Below are positions 27,818 to 35,603 of a stretch of DNA of 53,469 nucleotides, in pieces (position 1 is the stretch's first letter; each line of letters opens with the position of its first letter). Location: positions 1 through 53,469 of the forward strand of contig JAJYNS010000066.1 in the NCBI GenBank assembly GCA_021786195.1, given 5' to 3'. Both the position numbers and the translations under genes were made by a program. The notes under the pieces were generated by a model. That model made no database searches, was not told the DNA's origin, and saw only the letters and a list, made by a program, of their open reading frames with translations. The DNA is from Actinomycetes bacterium (GTDB lineage Bacteria; Actinomycetota; Acidimicrobiia; Acidimicrobiales; Bog-793).

Positions 27818-28987
27818 TCAGCCTCCCCAGCCGCTCGACGAGCCGCCGACCCGATCGGCACGGGTGCGCGCCGCGTGCCCCGAGCGCCGGTAGGCCCCGA
27901 TCGGGTCGGGGTCGAGCCCCATCTCGGTCCTCAGCTCCGCGAGCAGGGGGCGGACATCGGTGTTGAAGGCATCCATCAGCACCTCGTGCGCTCGGAGCAC
28001 GTCGCCCTCCTCCTGCGCCGCCCGGAGCGCTGGGCGGTCCACGAGCAGCGCCTTTGCGGTCGCCTCCTGGACGTTGAGGACCGATCGGATCTCCGCCGCC
28101 ACCTTGTCCTCGATGTTGTGGCACTGGTCCAGCATGAAGGCGACGCCCGAGTCCGGCGCGTGCGCGCCCACGGCGACGATCTCGTTCATGATGCGGAACA
28201 GCTGGAACGGGTCCGCCGCGCCGACCAGGAGGTCGTCGTCGGCGTAGAAGCGGCTGTTGAAGTGGAAGCCGCCGAGGCGGCCCACCCGCAGCAGGTTCGC
28301 GACGATGAACTCGATGTTGGTCCCCGGCGCATGGTGGCCGGTGTCGACGAGCACCTGCGCCCTCTCCCCGAGCGCCTGGCAGTGGAGGAGCGAGGTGCCC
28401 CAGTCCGGGACGTCCATGGTGTAGAAGCTCGGCTCGAACAGCTTGTACTCGAGCAGCATCGACACACCCTCGGGCATCGCGTCGTAGGTCTCCCGCAGCG
28501 CCGCGGCCAGGCGGTCCTGGCGGCGCGAGATGTCGTCCTGGCCGGGGTAGTTGGTCCCGTCGGCGAACCAGAGGCTGATCGCCGGCGAGCCCGTCTCTGC
28601 GGCGATCTCGACGCACTCGAGCAGGTGGTCGATCGCCTTTCTCCTGATCGCCGGATCAGGATTGCACACGCTGCCGAGCCGGTACTCGTCCTCCTGGAAC
28701 ACGTTGGGGTTGATCGCCCCGATCCTCATCCCGAGATCCGCGGCGTGCTTGGCGAGCCTGGCGTAGTCGTCCACCTTGTCCCAGGGGATGTGGAGCGCGA
28801 CGGAGGGCGCGACGCCAGTCAGCCGGTGGACCACCGCCGCGTCCTCGATCTTCTCGAAGGCGTCACGCGCGGCGCCAGGCTGGCGGAAGACCTTGAAACG
28901 CGTCCCCGTGTTTCCGTAGGCCCACGACGGCGTCTCGATCCACTGCCGTCGAAGCTGCTCCTTGATGCCCGTTTCTCTGGACGCCAT
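27818..28987 (-). CDS. rhaI: L-rhamnose isomerase (RhaI type)
   Basis: Interconverts L-rhamnose and L-rhamnulose; a TIM-barrel, metal-dependent enzyme of 389 residues. It is of the RhaI type known from Pseudomonas stutzeri and not the E. coli RhaA type. Signatures are WAYGNTGTRFKVFRQPGAARD, ISLWFADGTNYPGQ, LEYKLFEPSFY, VDTGHHAPGTNIEF and FHFNSRFYADDDL, which supply the Glu, Asp and His metal ligands. The ATG at 28987 has a good SD (GGGAAGGG) just upstream. The 69-bp gap to rhaM carries no other gene. Confidence 0.94.
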   Translation of the reverse strand: MASRETGIKEQLRRQWIETPSWAYGNTGTRFKVFRQPGAARDAFEKIEDAAVVHRLTGVAPSVALHIPWDKVDDYARLAKHAADLGMRIGAINPNVFQEDEYRLGSVCNPDPAIRRKAIDHLLECVEIAAETGSPAISLWFADGTNYPGQDDISRRQDRLAAALRETYDAMPEGVSMLLEYKLFEPSFYTMDVPDWGTSLLHCQALGERAQVLVDTGHHAPGTNIEFIVANLLRVGRLGGFHFNSRFYADDDLLVGAADPFQLFRIMNEIVAVGAHAPDSGVAFMLDQCHNIEDKVAAEIRSVLNVQEATAKALLVDRPALRAAQEEGDVLRAHEVLMDAFNTDVRPLLAELRTEMGLDPDPIGAYRRSGHAARTRADRVGGSSSGWGG

Positions 28988-29056
28988 CTCAACCCTTCCC
29001 TGCTCGTTCTCCGCTACGCCGCGGCGGCCGTGAGCCGCTCGGCACTCCTCACGCCG

Positions 29057-29371
29057 TCAGTCGAGGTGGAAGACCTCCTCCAGCGGGCGCATCTGCCGGT
29101 CGGGCGCACCCCCGGCCTCGAAGAAGCCCTCCATCTGCTCCTGCCAGCGCCTGTTCACCTCCAGTAGGTTCATCGATTCGACCGCGCTCGTGAAATCCTC
29201 GCACTCGAGGTAGCCGGTCAGCTCGCCGTCCGGCGAGATGAAAAGGGAGTAGTTCCGCCAGCCGGCCTGGCGGAGCGCCTCTTTCATCTCGGGCCACACC
29301 TCCCGGTGCCGCTCGACGTACTCCTCGACCCGCCCGGGCTTGACCCGGAGGCGAAAGCAGACCCGCTGCAC
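29057..29371 (-). CDS. rhaM: L-rhamnose mutarotase
   Basis: Small 104-residue enzyme that interconverts the alpha and beta anomers of L-rhamnose, feeding the isomerase. It shows the RhaM pattern RVCFRLRVKPGRVEEYVERHREVWPEM, then GWRNYSLFIS, LTGYLECEDF and the C-terminal WQEQMEGFFE...LEEVFHLD. Length is normal. It starts with GTG at 29371, directly after a strong 14-bp hairpin that separates it from rhaS, so its expression relative to rhaS may be reduced. Confidence 0.94.
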   Translation of the reverse strand: MQRVCFRLRVKPGRVEEYVERHREVWPEMKEALRQAGWRNYSLFISPDGELTGYLECEDFTSAVESMNLLEVNRRWQEQMEGFFEAGGAPDRQMRPLEEVFHLD

Positions 29372-29391
29372 GAGCGCTCCATTCCCGGCAG

Positions 29392-29425
29392 GCCCGGGGG
29401 CCGGGTGCGGTCCCGGCCCCCGGGC
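29392..29425 (-). terminator. 14-bp hairpin between rhaS and rhaM
   Basis: GCCCGGGGGCCGGG (29392-29405) is perfectly complementary to CCCGGCCCCCGGGC (29412-29425), with a 6-nt TGCGGT loop. It lies inside the rhamnose operon just after the binding-protein gene. It may stop part of the transcription or protect the 3' end of rhaS mRNA, so that more binding protein is made than enzymes. No T-tract follows. Confidence 0.65.
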
Positions 29426-29437
29426 ACGGCCGAGGGA

Positions 29438-30472
29438 TCAGAAGTTGAACTTGTTGACGTTCGCCTTGTCGAACACGTAGGGCGGGCCCAGGAGGATCGT
29501 GTGGTCCGGCCCGACGGTGTACTTCCCGAGCTTGCCGGCGACGAAGGACTGCCCGGCGGCGTTGGTGATCGCGTGCGACGCGAGCTCGACCGCCGCGTAG
29601 GCCGCGAGGTACCCGAGGTCTGCCGGGTTCCACAGCTCGAACTCCGGGACCGTGCCGTTGGCGACGTACTTCTTCATCTCGTCCGGCGTCGCGAGACCCG
29701 TCAGCATGATCTTGCCCTTCTCGTGGGCCGCGTCGATGACCGCGGCCGCCGCCGGCAACCCCACCGAGGTCGGGGCGATGATGCCCTTCAGGTCCGGGTA
29801 GTGGGAGAGCAGGCCCTGGGTCACCGAGGTGTCGGTGGAGGTCTCGTCCATGCCGTAGACGACGGAGACGAGCTTCATCTTCGGGTACTGCTTGAGCTCC
29901 ACTTTCATCCACTTGATCCAGGTGTTCTGGTTGGTGTCCGATGGCCCGGCCGAGACGACGGCGATCTCACCCGTGTCGTGGATCTCCTTCGCGAGGATCT
30001 GGACCTCGGACTCGCCGATGGCCTGAGCAGAGGCCTGGTTGACGAAGAGCGTCCGGCAGGTCGGGGCGTCGGAGTCGTAGGTCACGACCGTGATCCCGCG
30101 CTTCATCGCCGCTTCCAGCGTCGGGCACAGCGCCGTCGGGTCGGTCGCCGAGATGATGAGGGCGTTCGCACCCTTGCTGATGTCGGCCTGGATCACCGGG
30201 AGCTGCGCGCTCGGGGTGTCGGTCGTGCCGCTCGTCTCCTGGCCGATCTCGCCGAGCTGCTTCAGGGCGAGCAGCGCCCCGCCGGTCTTCACGCTGTCCG
30301 CGGTCGTGAAGTAGGAGTTGCCGAGGTTCTTCGGGATGACGAAGACCTTGAGGCCCTTCTGCAACCCGTGCCGGGTCGCCGCCGTCGAGGTGCCCGCGAC
30401 CCCGAGCGTGGCGACCGTCGTCGAGGCCGCCAGGCCGAGCGCGAAGAGCGCGTGCTTCCTGAGCTTCAACAT
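29438..30472 (-). CDS. rhaS: Rhamnose ABC transporter substrate-binding protein
   Basis: Periplasmic-binding-protein-like receptor, exported and predicted to deliver rhamnose to the RhaPQT importer. It has 344 residues with an N-terminal signal peptide (MLKLRKHALFALGLAAST, then a hydrophobic core and an Ala-rich cleavage region near residues 28-32). The mature part begins VFVIPKNLGNSYF and contains the ISATDPTALCPTL, VVTYDSDAP and MLTGLATPDEM blocks of the RhaS/autoinducer-2-like sugar-binding family. No lipobox cysteine is seen. AGGATCC before the ATG serves as SD. The sugar is assigned from context. Confidence 0.91.
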   Translation of the reverse strand: MLKLRKHALFALGLAASTTVATLGVAGTSTAATRHGLQKGLKVFVIPKNLGNSYFTTADSVKTGGALLALKQLGEIGQETSGTTDTPSAQLPVIQADISKGANALIISATDPTALCPTLEAAMKRGITVVTYDSDAPTCRTLFVNQASAQAIGESEVQILAKEIHDTGEIAVVSAGPSDTNQNTWIKWMKVELKQYPKMKLVSVVYGMDETSTDTSVTQGLLSHYPDLKGIIAPTSVGLPAAAAVIDAAHEKGKIMLTGLATPDEMKKYVANGTVPEFELWNPADLGYLAAYAAVELASHAITNAAGQSFVAGKLGKYTVGPDHTILLGPPYVFDKANVNKFNF

Positions 30473-30545
30473 GTCTTGGATCCTTTCAATTCCGCTTCCT
30501 CAGTGGCCTGTGTCCTCGATGGTCCCCCTTGTACCTCCTTCCCCC

Positions 30546-31640
30546 CTAGGGAGCGCTGCCCAGCTGCCGGCGGGCGGTCGACCGCCGGAGTCTCGAGAGG
30601 ACGCCACCGACGTAGGGAACGAGCACGCTGACGAGCAGCAGGCCGCCGGCAACCGTGTCGGTGGCGTCCTCTGGGAAGTTCGTGAGGAGCAACGCGTCCT
30701 GGAGCCCTGCGAAGACGAGGACGGCGAGGAACACCCCGACGAGCGAGCCCTTGCCCCCGAAGATCGAGACTCCGCCGAGGAGGACGATGGCGACGACCGA
30801 GAGGATGAGGCCCGAGCCGTTGTCGTACTCCGCCGTGTTGAGCCGCAGCGTGTACAGGACGCCGGCGAGCGCGCCGATCAGGCCGGAGACGACGAACAAC
30901 CCCGTCTTCACCCGCTTCACGCGGATCCCGGCGAACAGCGCAGCCTCCTGGTTCGCCCCGATCGCGAAGATCGACCGCCCGATCGGCGTCGCGTGGAGCA
31001 CGACGCCGAAGATCACGGCGAGCAGGACGAAGATGACCGCCGAGTAGGAGAGGTCGGTATGGGGAAATGCGTCGACGCCGATGGTGGTGTAGGTCGAGGG
31101 GAAGTCGGCGACGATCGTGGAGCCGAGGACGATCTCGGCGATCCCCGCGTACAGCGTCATCGTCCCTATCGTGACGGCCAGGGACGGTAGGCCGAGCCTC
31201 GTCACGAGGAGACCGTTCAAGAGCCCGAGGAAACCCCCGAGCACCAGCACCGCGACGATCGCGCCGGGCATCGGCCAGCCGTGCATCCAGAGATAGCCGA
31301 GGACGCTGCTCGCCAGCGCGAGCGTCGAGGCGATCGAGAGGTCGATCTCCGCGGCGATCACGATGAGAGCGGTCGGCAGCGTCATGATGGCGACCTCTCC
31401 GTTGGACAGGCCGACGCTGAAGATGTTGTAGGAGCCGAGGAACTGCGAGGAGGTGGTGACCCCGAGGACGACCGTCGCGGCGGTCGCGACGAGGAGGCCC
31501 ACCTCCCACCGGGCAAGCCGCCAAGCGCGCGGTCCGGCTCCCTCATCCCGGCCCCGGCCGCCGGAGGGCGACGCCTCGCCCGTCGATCGAGGGGCGGTCG
31601 CCTCGGCCTGCTCGGCGCCGATCTCGAGCTCACGCTGCAT
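30546..31640 (-). CDS. rhaQ: Rhamnose ABC transporter permease
   Basis: Polytopic inner-membrane permease of 364 residues, of the ribose/xylose/AraH family (BPD_transp_2). A charged Glu/Arg/Gly-rich N-terminus of about 40 residues precedes about 8-10 hydrophobic segments. Family markers are EIDLSIASTLALAS, VTIGTMTLYAGIAEI and VVAIVLLGGVSIFGGKGSLVGVFLAV. It pairs with the adjacent permease rhaP to form the channel. The ATG at 31640 lies 11 bp inside the end of rhaP, so the two are translationally coupled. Which permease is called P or Q follows position only. Confidence 0.9.
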   Translation of the reverse strand: MQRELEIGAEQAEATAPRSTGEASPSGGRGRDEGAGPRAWRLARWEVGLLVATAATVVLGVTTSSQFLGSYNIFSVGLSNGEVAIMTLPTALIVIAAEIDLSIASTLALASSVLGYLWMHGWPMPGAIVAVLVLGGFLGLLNGLLVTRLGLPSLAVTIGTMTLYAGIAEIVLGSTIVADFPSTYTTIGVDAFPHTDLSYSAVIFVLLAVIFGVVLHATPIGRSIFAIGANQEAALFAGIRVKRVKTGLFVVSGLIGALAGVLYTLRLNTAEYDNGSGLILSVVAIVLLGGVSIFGGKGSLVGVFLAVLVFAGLQDALLLTNFPEDATDTVAGGLLLVSVLVPYVGGVLSRLRRSTARRQLGSAP

Positions 31641-32673
31641 GGCGCAGGCTCCTCTTGCGCAGGGCCGACGTCAGGCGCACGGAGATGCCGCGGTCGAGCG
31701 CGATCGCGAGCACGATCAGCAGACCGGAGATCGCCTGGTCCCAGAACGAGGAGATCCCGAGCACGTAGAGCGCCTGGTCGATCGTCGCGAGGAGCAGGGC
31801 GCCGAAGGCGGCCCCGATCGCGCTGCCGCTGCCGCCGAATATCGCCACGCCGCCGACGACGACGGCCGCGACCACCTGGAGCTCGTAGTTCGTCCCGGCC
31901 GTCGAGTCGATCGTCCCGTAGTAGGAAGCCCAGAGAACTCCCGCCACGCCGGCTATGGAGCCGCTCACGACGAAGGCGGTGAACACTCGCCGCCCTGACG
32001 GGATCCCTGCGAGCCGAGCTCCCTCCGGGTTCGAGCCGATCGCGTACAGCTCGCGTCCGGAGCGGAAAGAGCGCAGGTAGAAGGCGCCGGCTCCGACGAC
32101 GCAGGCCACGACGACCGCGAGCACGGGCACTCCGGCGAAGCTCGCGGTGGACATCCCGAGGAACGACGAGGGAAGCGAGTTCGCCACCACCTCCGTGCCG
32201 CCCGCGATCACGACGTCGATGCCCCGGATGATGTACAGCGTCGCGAGCGTGACGACGAGGCTCGGCACCTTGGCCACGGCAACGATCAGGCCGTGGAGGA
32301 TCCCCCAGCCCGCCCCGATCCCGAGCCCCACGAGGAAGGCGACGACGACCGGGATGCCACGGTGCTCCGAGAGCACCTCGGAGGACAGGAAGGCGGACAG
32401 GCCGAGCAACGACCCGACCGAGAGGTCGATGTTGCGCGTGACGACGACCATCGTCTCCCCGAGGGCGAGCAACGCGAAGATCGTCGTGTTGAGGAGCACG
32501 AACTTGATGTTCTGGTCGTCGAGGAAGCGCGGCTGGATGGCCGTCGTCACCCCGACGAAGATCGCGAGGACCGCGATGATCCCGAACTCTCTTGCCCTGA
32601 AGATCAGGTCGACCAGGCGACGCGAGCGGCCGGGCTCCTCCGCGGCCAGCCGGCCGGTCAGGGCGCTGCTCAT
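31630..32673 (-). CDS. rhaP: Rhamnose ABC transporter permease
   Basis: Second membrane subunit, 347 residues, of the same sugar-permease family, with about 8-10 membrane segments. Markers are RNIDLSVGSLLGLSAFL, LVVTLATLYIIRGIDVV, GSNPEGARLAGIPSGRR and VVVGGVAIFGGSGSAIGAAFGALLLATI. The ATG at 32673 overlaps the rhaT stop by 4 bp (ATGA), and its own end overlaps rhaQ, so T, P and Q form a tightly coupled unit with a fixed subunit ratio likely. Confidence 0.91.
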   Translation of the reverse strand: MSSALTGRLAAEEPGRSRRLVDLIFRAREFGIIAVLAIFVGVTTAIQPRFLDDQNIKFVLLNTTIFALLALGETMVVVTRNIDLSVGSLLGLSAFLSSEVLSEHRGIPVVVAFLVGLGIGAGWGILHGLIVAVAKVPSLVVTLATLYIIRGIDVVIAGGTEVVANSLPSSFLGMSTASFAGVPVLAVVVACVVGAGAFYLRSFRSGRELYAIGSNPEGARLAGIPSGRRVFTAFVVSGSIAGVAGVLWASYYGTIDSTAGTNYELQVVAAVVVGGVAIFGGSGSAIGAAFGALLLATIDQALYVLGISSFWDQAISGLLIVLAIALDRGISVRLTSALRKRSLRHAA

Positions 32674-34238
32674 GGGAGCACCATCCCCGTCTGACCCGTC
32701 GCCGCGGCCACGATCGAGCTCTCCGTCGCCTCCGCCTGGCCGTGCTCGGCGACGAGCCGCCCCTCGCGCATCACGAGGATCCGGTCGGCGACCCGCAGCA
32801 CCTCGGGGAGCTCCGAGGAGATCATGAGGATCGCGACCCCCTCGCGGGCCAGCTCGAGGAGCAGCCGGTGGACCTCGGCCTTCGTCGCGACGTCGATCCC
32901 TCGAGTCGGCTCGTCGACGATGAGCAGGCGAGGTCTCCGGCTCAGCCACTTGGCGAGCACGACCTTCTGCTGGTTGCCGCCGGACAGCGTGCCGACCGGG
33001 TCGGTCGTCCGGCCGAACTTGATCCTCAGGCGGCTCGCCCAGTCCTGCGCGAACCGGCGCTCCACGACCCTGCGGAGCAGGCCGAAGCGCTGGAGGCGGC
33101 CGAGGGACGCGAGCGCGATGTTGTCGCTGATGGACAGCTCCATCACGAGACCCTGCTGGCGGCGGTCCTCTGGCACGAAGCCGACCCCGGCCGCCATCGC
33201 CGCCGCCGGAGAACCGGCGCGAAGGGGCGTCCCGTTCAGCACGACCCGGCCGGCGTCGTAGCGGTCGATGCCGAAGATCGCGCGCGCGACCTCGCTGCGC
33301 CCGGCTCCCACAAGCCCTGCGAGGGCGACGATCTCTCCGCTCCGCACGCTCAAGGACACGTCGAGGAACACTCCCTCCCGGGTCAGCCGCTCCACCTCGA
33401 GCACCGCGGCGCCCGGAGCCTTTCGGTCCGTCTCCTCGCGCGCGACCAGCTCCCTCCCGACCATCGCGCGAACCAGGTCCTCTGAGCTGAGCCCCTCGAT
33501 GGGCTCGGTCAGGATGTGGCGCCCGTCGCGCATCACGGTCACTCGCTGGCAGATCTCGAACACCTCCTCGAGGCGGTGCGAGATGAACAGCACCGCGCGG
33601 CCCGAGCCGCACAGCGTCTCGATGACCCGGAACAGGCGCCGGACCTCGTAGGCGGAGAGCGCCGCGGTCGGCTCGTCCATCACGATGATCTGGGCGTCGA
33701 GCGACAGCGCCTTCACGATCTCGACTATCTGCTGGTCCGCGATCGACAGGCCTCGCGCGATGCGCCCGGGATCGAGCCGAACGCCGAGGGGCTCGAGGAG
33801 CTCCTCGACCCGCCGGTGCATGGCTCGGGCGTCGATCCGGCGCCCCCGGCGAAGCGGCTGCCGGCCCATGAAGACGTTCTCGGCGACGCTCAGGTCGGGA
33901 AAGAGCGTCGGCTCCTGGTAGATCACCGCGATCCCGGCTTCCCGCGCAGCTGCTGGGCCGGCGAGCTCGAGCTCCTCGCCGCGCACCAGCATCCGGCCGC
34001 CATCGGGCCGGTGCACGCCGGCGAGGATCTTCACCAGGGTCGACTTCCCCGCGCCGTTCTCACCGACGAGCGCGTGCGTCTCGCCGGCGTAGAGCTCGAT
34101 CTCCCCGTCCTCGAGCGCCCGTACCGCACCGAAGAACTTCGTGGCGTGCTCGAGGACCAGCAACGCGGCTCGAGGTGCGCCGTCCTTGCAGGATGTTCGG
34201 CCCGGCCCCGGCGCGCTCAGGTCGCTGATGGCGTCCAA
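32670..34238 (-). CDS. rhaT: Rhamnose ABC transporter ATP-binding protein
   Basis: Cytoplasmic double-ABC ATPase of sugar importers (RbsA/XylG type), about 522 residues. The first cassette has GENGAGKST, a QQIVEIVKAL-type signature, and DEPTAAL. The second has the degenerate GLVGAGRSE, signature LSGGNQQKVVLAKWL and DEPTRGIDV, as is normal for this family. The start is uncertain. TTG 34238 gives a 23-residue lead before LLVLEHATKFFG; GTG 34268 is also in frame and downstream of the promoter. Neither has a well-spaced SD. It is the first gene of the rhamnose operon, read from the promoter at 34360-34388. Confidence 0.9.
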   Translation of the reverse strand: MDAISDLSAPGPGRTSCKDGAPRAALLVLEHATKFFGAVRALEDGEIELYAGETHALVGENGAGKSTLVKILAGVHRPDGGRMLVRGEELELAGPAAAREAGIAVIYQEPTLFPDLSVAENVFMGRQPLRRGRRIDARAMHRRVEELLEPLGVRLDPGRIARGLSIADQQIVEIVKALSLDAQIIVMDEPTAALSAYEVRRLFRVIETLCGSGRAVLFISHRLEEVFEICQRVTVMRDGRHILTEPIEGLSSEDLVRAMVGRELVAREETDRKAPGAAVLEVERLTREGVFLDVSLSVRSGEIVALAGLVGAGRSEVARAIFGIDRYDAGRVVLNGTPLRAGSPAAAMAAGVGFVPEDRRQQGLVMELSISDNIALASLGRLQRFGLLRRVVERRFAQDWASRLRIKFGRTTDPVGTLSGGNQQKVVLAKWLSRRPRLLIVDEPTRGIDVATKAEVHRLLLELAREGVAILMISSELPEVLRVADRILVMREGRLVAEHGQAEATESSIVAAATGQTGMVLP

Positions 34239-34359
34239 TGACGGTCCCGTGCTCTCCCCCGACGGCACGCGTGCTCGCGACCGCTCCCGCTCGCTCGCCG
34301 TGCGCTCCCCGCTTCCCCGCCCGCCGGTCGATGAACCGTTCCAATGCGAGCTCGAAGGT

Positions 34360-34388
34360 ATAGTACGAACGTGCCTGGCAGGTGTCAA
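34360..34388 (-). promoter_or_regulatory. Sigma-70 type promoter of the rhamnose operon
   Basis: On the minus strand TTGACA (34383-34388) and TACTAT (34360-34365) are separated by exactly 17 bp, placing the transcription start near 34352. The -35 is a perfect consensus match, rare in this GC-rich window. The region is also locally AT-rich. It points into rhaT and lies back to back with the LacI gene. Confidence 0.7.
34374..34382. promoter_or_regulatory. Possible LacI-type operator in the promoter spacer
   Basis: CCTGGCAGG is a perfect 9-bp odd palindrome sitting between the -35 and -10 of the rhaT promoter, where a repressor would block polymerase. Another small palindrome, GAACCGTTC, lies at about 34333-34341 just past the expected start point. 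Both are short, and the true operator cannot be chosen without comparison to related loci. Confidence 0.35.
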
Positions 34389-34447
34389 GGCGTCTGCTCC
34401 CGCCCCCCGCGCCGCGCCGAGACCGGCGTGGCGGGATCGGCCGGTCC

Positions 34448-35539
34448 GTGCCGGTGAGCGGCGTCCCGGCCGGACCTCCAGCCCCCTCCCCGGCGGCGCG
34501 CCGGGTGACCATACGGGACGTGGCCCGCCTCGCCGGGGTCTCGCTCGGCACGGTCTCCAACGTGCTGAACAGCCCGGACCTCGTCGCCCCCGGCACACGC
34601 CGGCGCGTGCTCGACGCGATCGCCGCGACGGGCTTCGTCCGCAACACCGCGGCCCACCAGCTGCGCGGCGGCCGCAGCCGGACGATCGGCGTCGTGCTCC
34701 TCGACATCGCCAACCCCTTCTTCACCGAGATGGTCCGCGGCGCCGAGCACGTGCTCCGGGAGAAGGACTACGTGCTGATGCTCTGCTCGAGCGACGAGTC
34801 GGCCGAGCGCGAGCAGCGCTATTTCCGCGCGCTCGAGGAGCACCGGGTCGACGGGCTGTTGATCACGCCGGTCGACCCTGAGCTCGACGGCGTCGCCAAC
34901 CTCGTCGCGCACGGCATCCCGACCGTGCTGCTCGACCGGGACGGCGGCGAGCACGGCCTGTGCTCCGCGAGCGTCGACGACGCACGGGGCGCGGAGCTCG
35001 CGGCTGAGCACCTCTTCGAGCTCGGCCACTCGGTCATCGCGTTCGTCAACGGGCCCGGCACCATCCGCCAGTGCGTCGACCGCCGGGAGGGCGCGAGGCG
35101 GGCGACCCGGCGGGCCCGGCGCCTTCGGGCGTCGAGACTGTTGGAGATCGACGTGGCCGCGTTGACGGTGGAGCAGGGCGAGCGGGCGGCGGAGCGCCTG
35201 CTCGCGCTCGCGCCACGTCCGACGGCGGTGATGTGCGCGAACGACCTCCTCGCGCTCGGCGTGCTGCGCGGGCTCACCGCCGCGGGCGTGGCGGTGCCCG
35301 AGGACGTCGCCCTCGTCGGCTACGACGACGTCACGTTCGCCTCGATGCTCTCACCCTCGCTCACCTCCGTGCGCCAGCCGAAGTACGAGCTGGGTGCCGC
35401 GGCGGCCGAGCTGCTCCTGCAGGAGATCACGAGCCCGGCCCACGAGCATCGAGCGGTGCGCTTCGAGCCGGAGCTCGTCGTGCGCGCCTCGTCCGCGCCG
35501 GCGACCGCCCCGCCCCGCACGGCGACCTTTCGCGGCTGA
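34448..35539 (+). CDS. rhaR: LacI-family transcriptional regulator of rhamnose genes
   Basis: DNA-binding regulator of about 363 residues, predicted to repress the divergent rhamnose operon until its sugar ligand appears. The N-terminal LacI helix-turn-helix is VTIRDVARLAGVSLGTVSNVLN with the hinge helix AAHQLRGGRSRTIGVVL. The effector-binding domain contains DIANPFFTEMVRGAE, FVNGPGT, MCANDLLALGVLRGL and LVGYDDVTFASMLSPSLTSVRQP. The start is uncertain among GTGs at 34448, 34454 and 34505. An earlier in-frame GTG at 34382 falls inside the rhaT -35 and is unlikely. The rhamnose role is inferred from position only. Confidence 0.88.
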   Translation: MPVSGVPAGPPAPSPAARRVTIRDVARLAGVSLGTVSNVLNSPDLVAPGTRRRVLDAIAATGFVRNTAAHQLRGGRSRTIGVVLLDIANPFFTEMVRGAEHVLREKDYVLMLCSSDESAEREQRYFRALEEHRVDGLLITPVDPELDGVANLVAHGIPTVLLDRDGGEHGLCSASVDDARGAELAAEHLFELGHSVIAFVNGPGTIRQCVDRREGARRATRRARRLRASRLLEIDVAALTVEQGERAAERLLALAPRPTAVMCANDLLALGVLRGLTAAGVAVPEDVALVGYDDVTFASMLSPSLTSVRQPKYELGAAAAELLLQEITSPAHEHRAVRFEPELVVRASSAPATAPPRTATFRG

Positions 35540-35546
35540 ACGCGCC

Positions 35547-35565
35547 GGCGGCCCGGCCGGCCGCC
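35547..35565. terminator. Terminator-like hairpin between the LacI gene and rnj
   Basis: GGCGGCC (35547-35553) pairs perfectly with GGCCGCC (35559-35565) around a 5-nt loop, 7 bp after the regulator stop. It lies in the 64-bp gap between two convergent genes, so it may serve both. No T-tract is present. Confidence 0.45.
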
Positions 35566-35603
35566 TGGGGCGAGGGCCGGCGCCCGGCCGGTCCCACGCC
35601 CGA

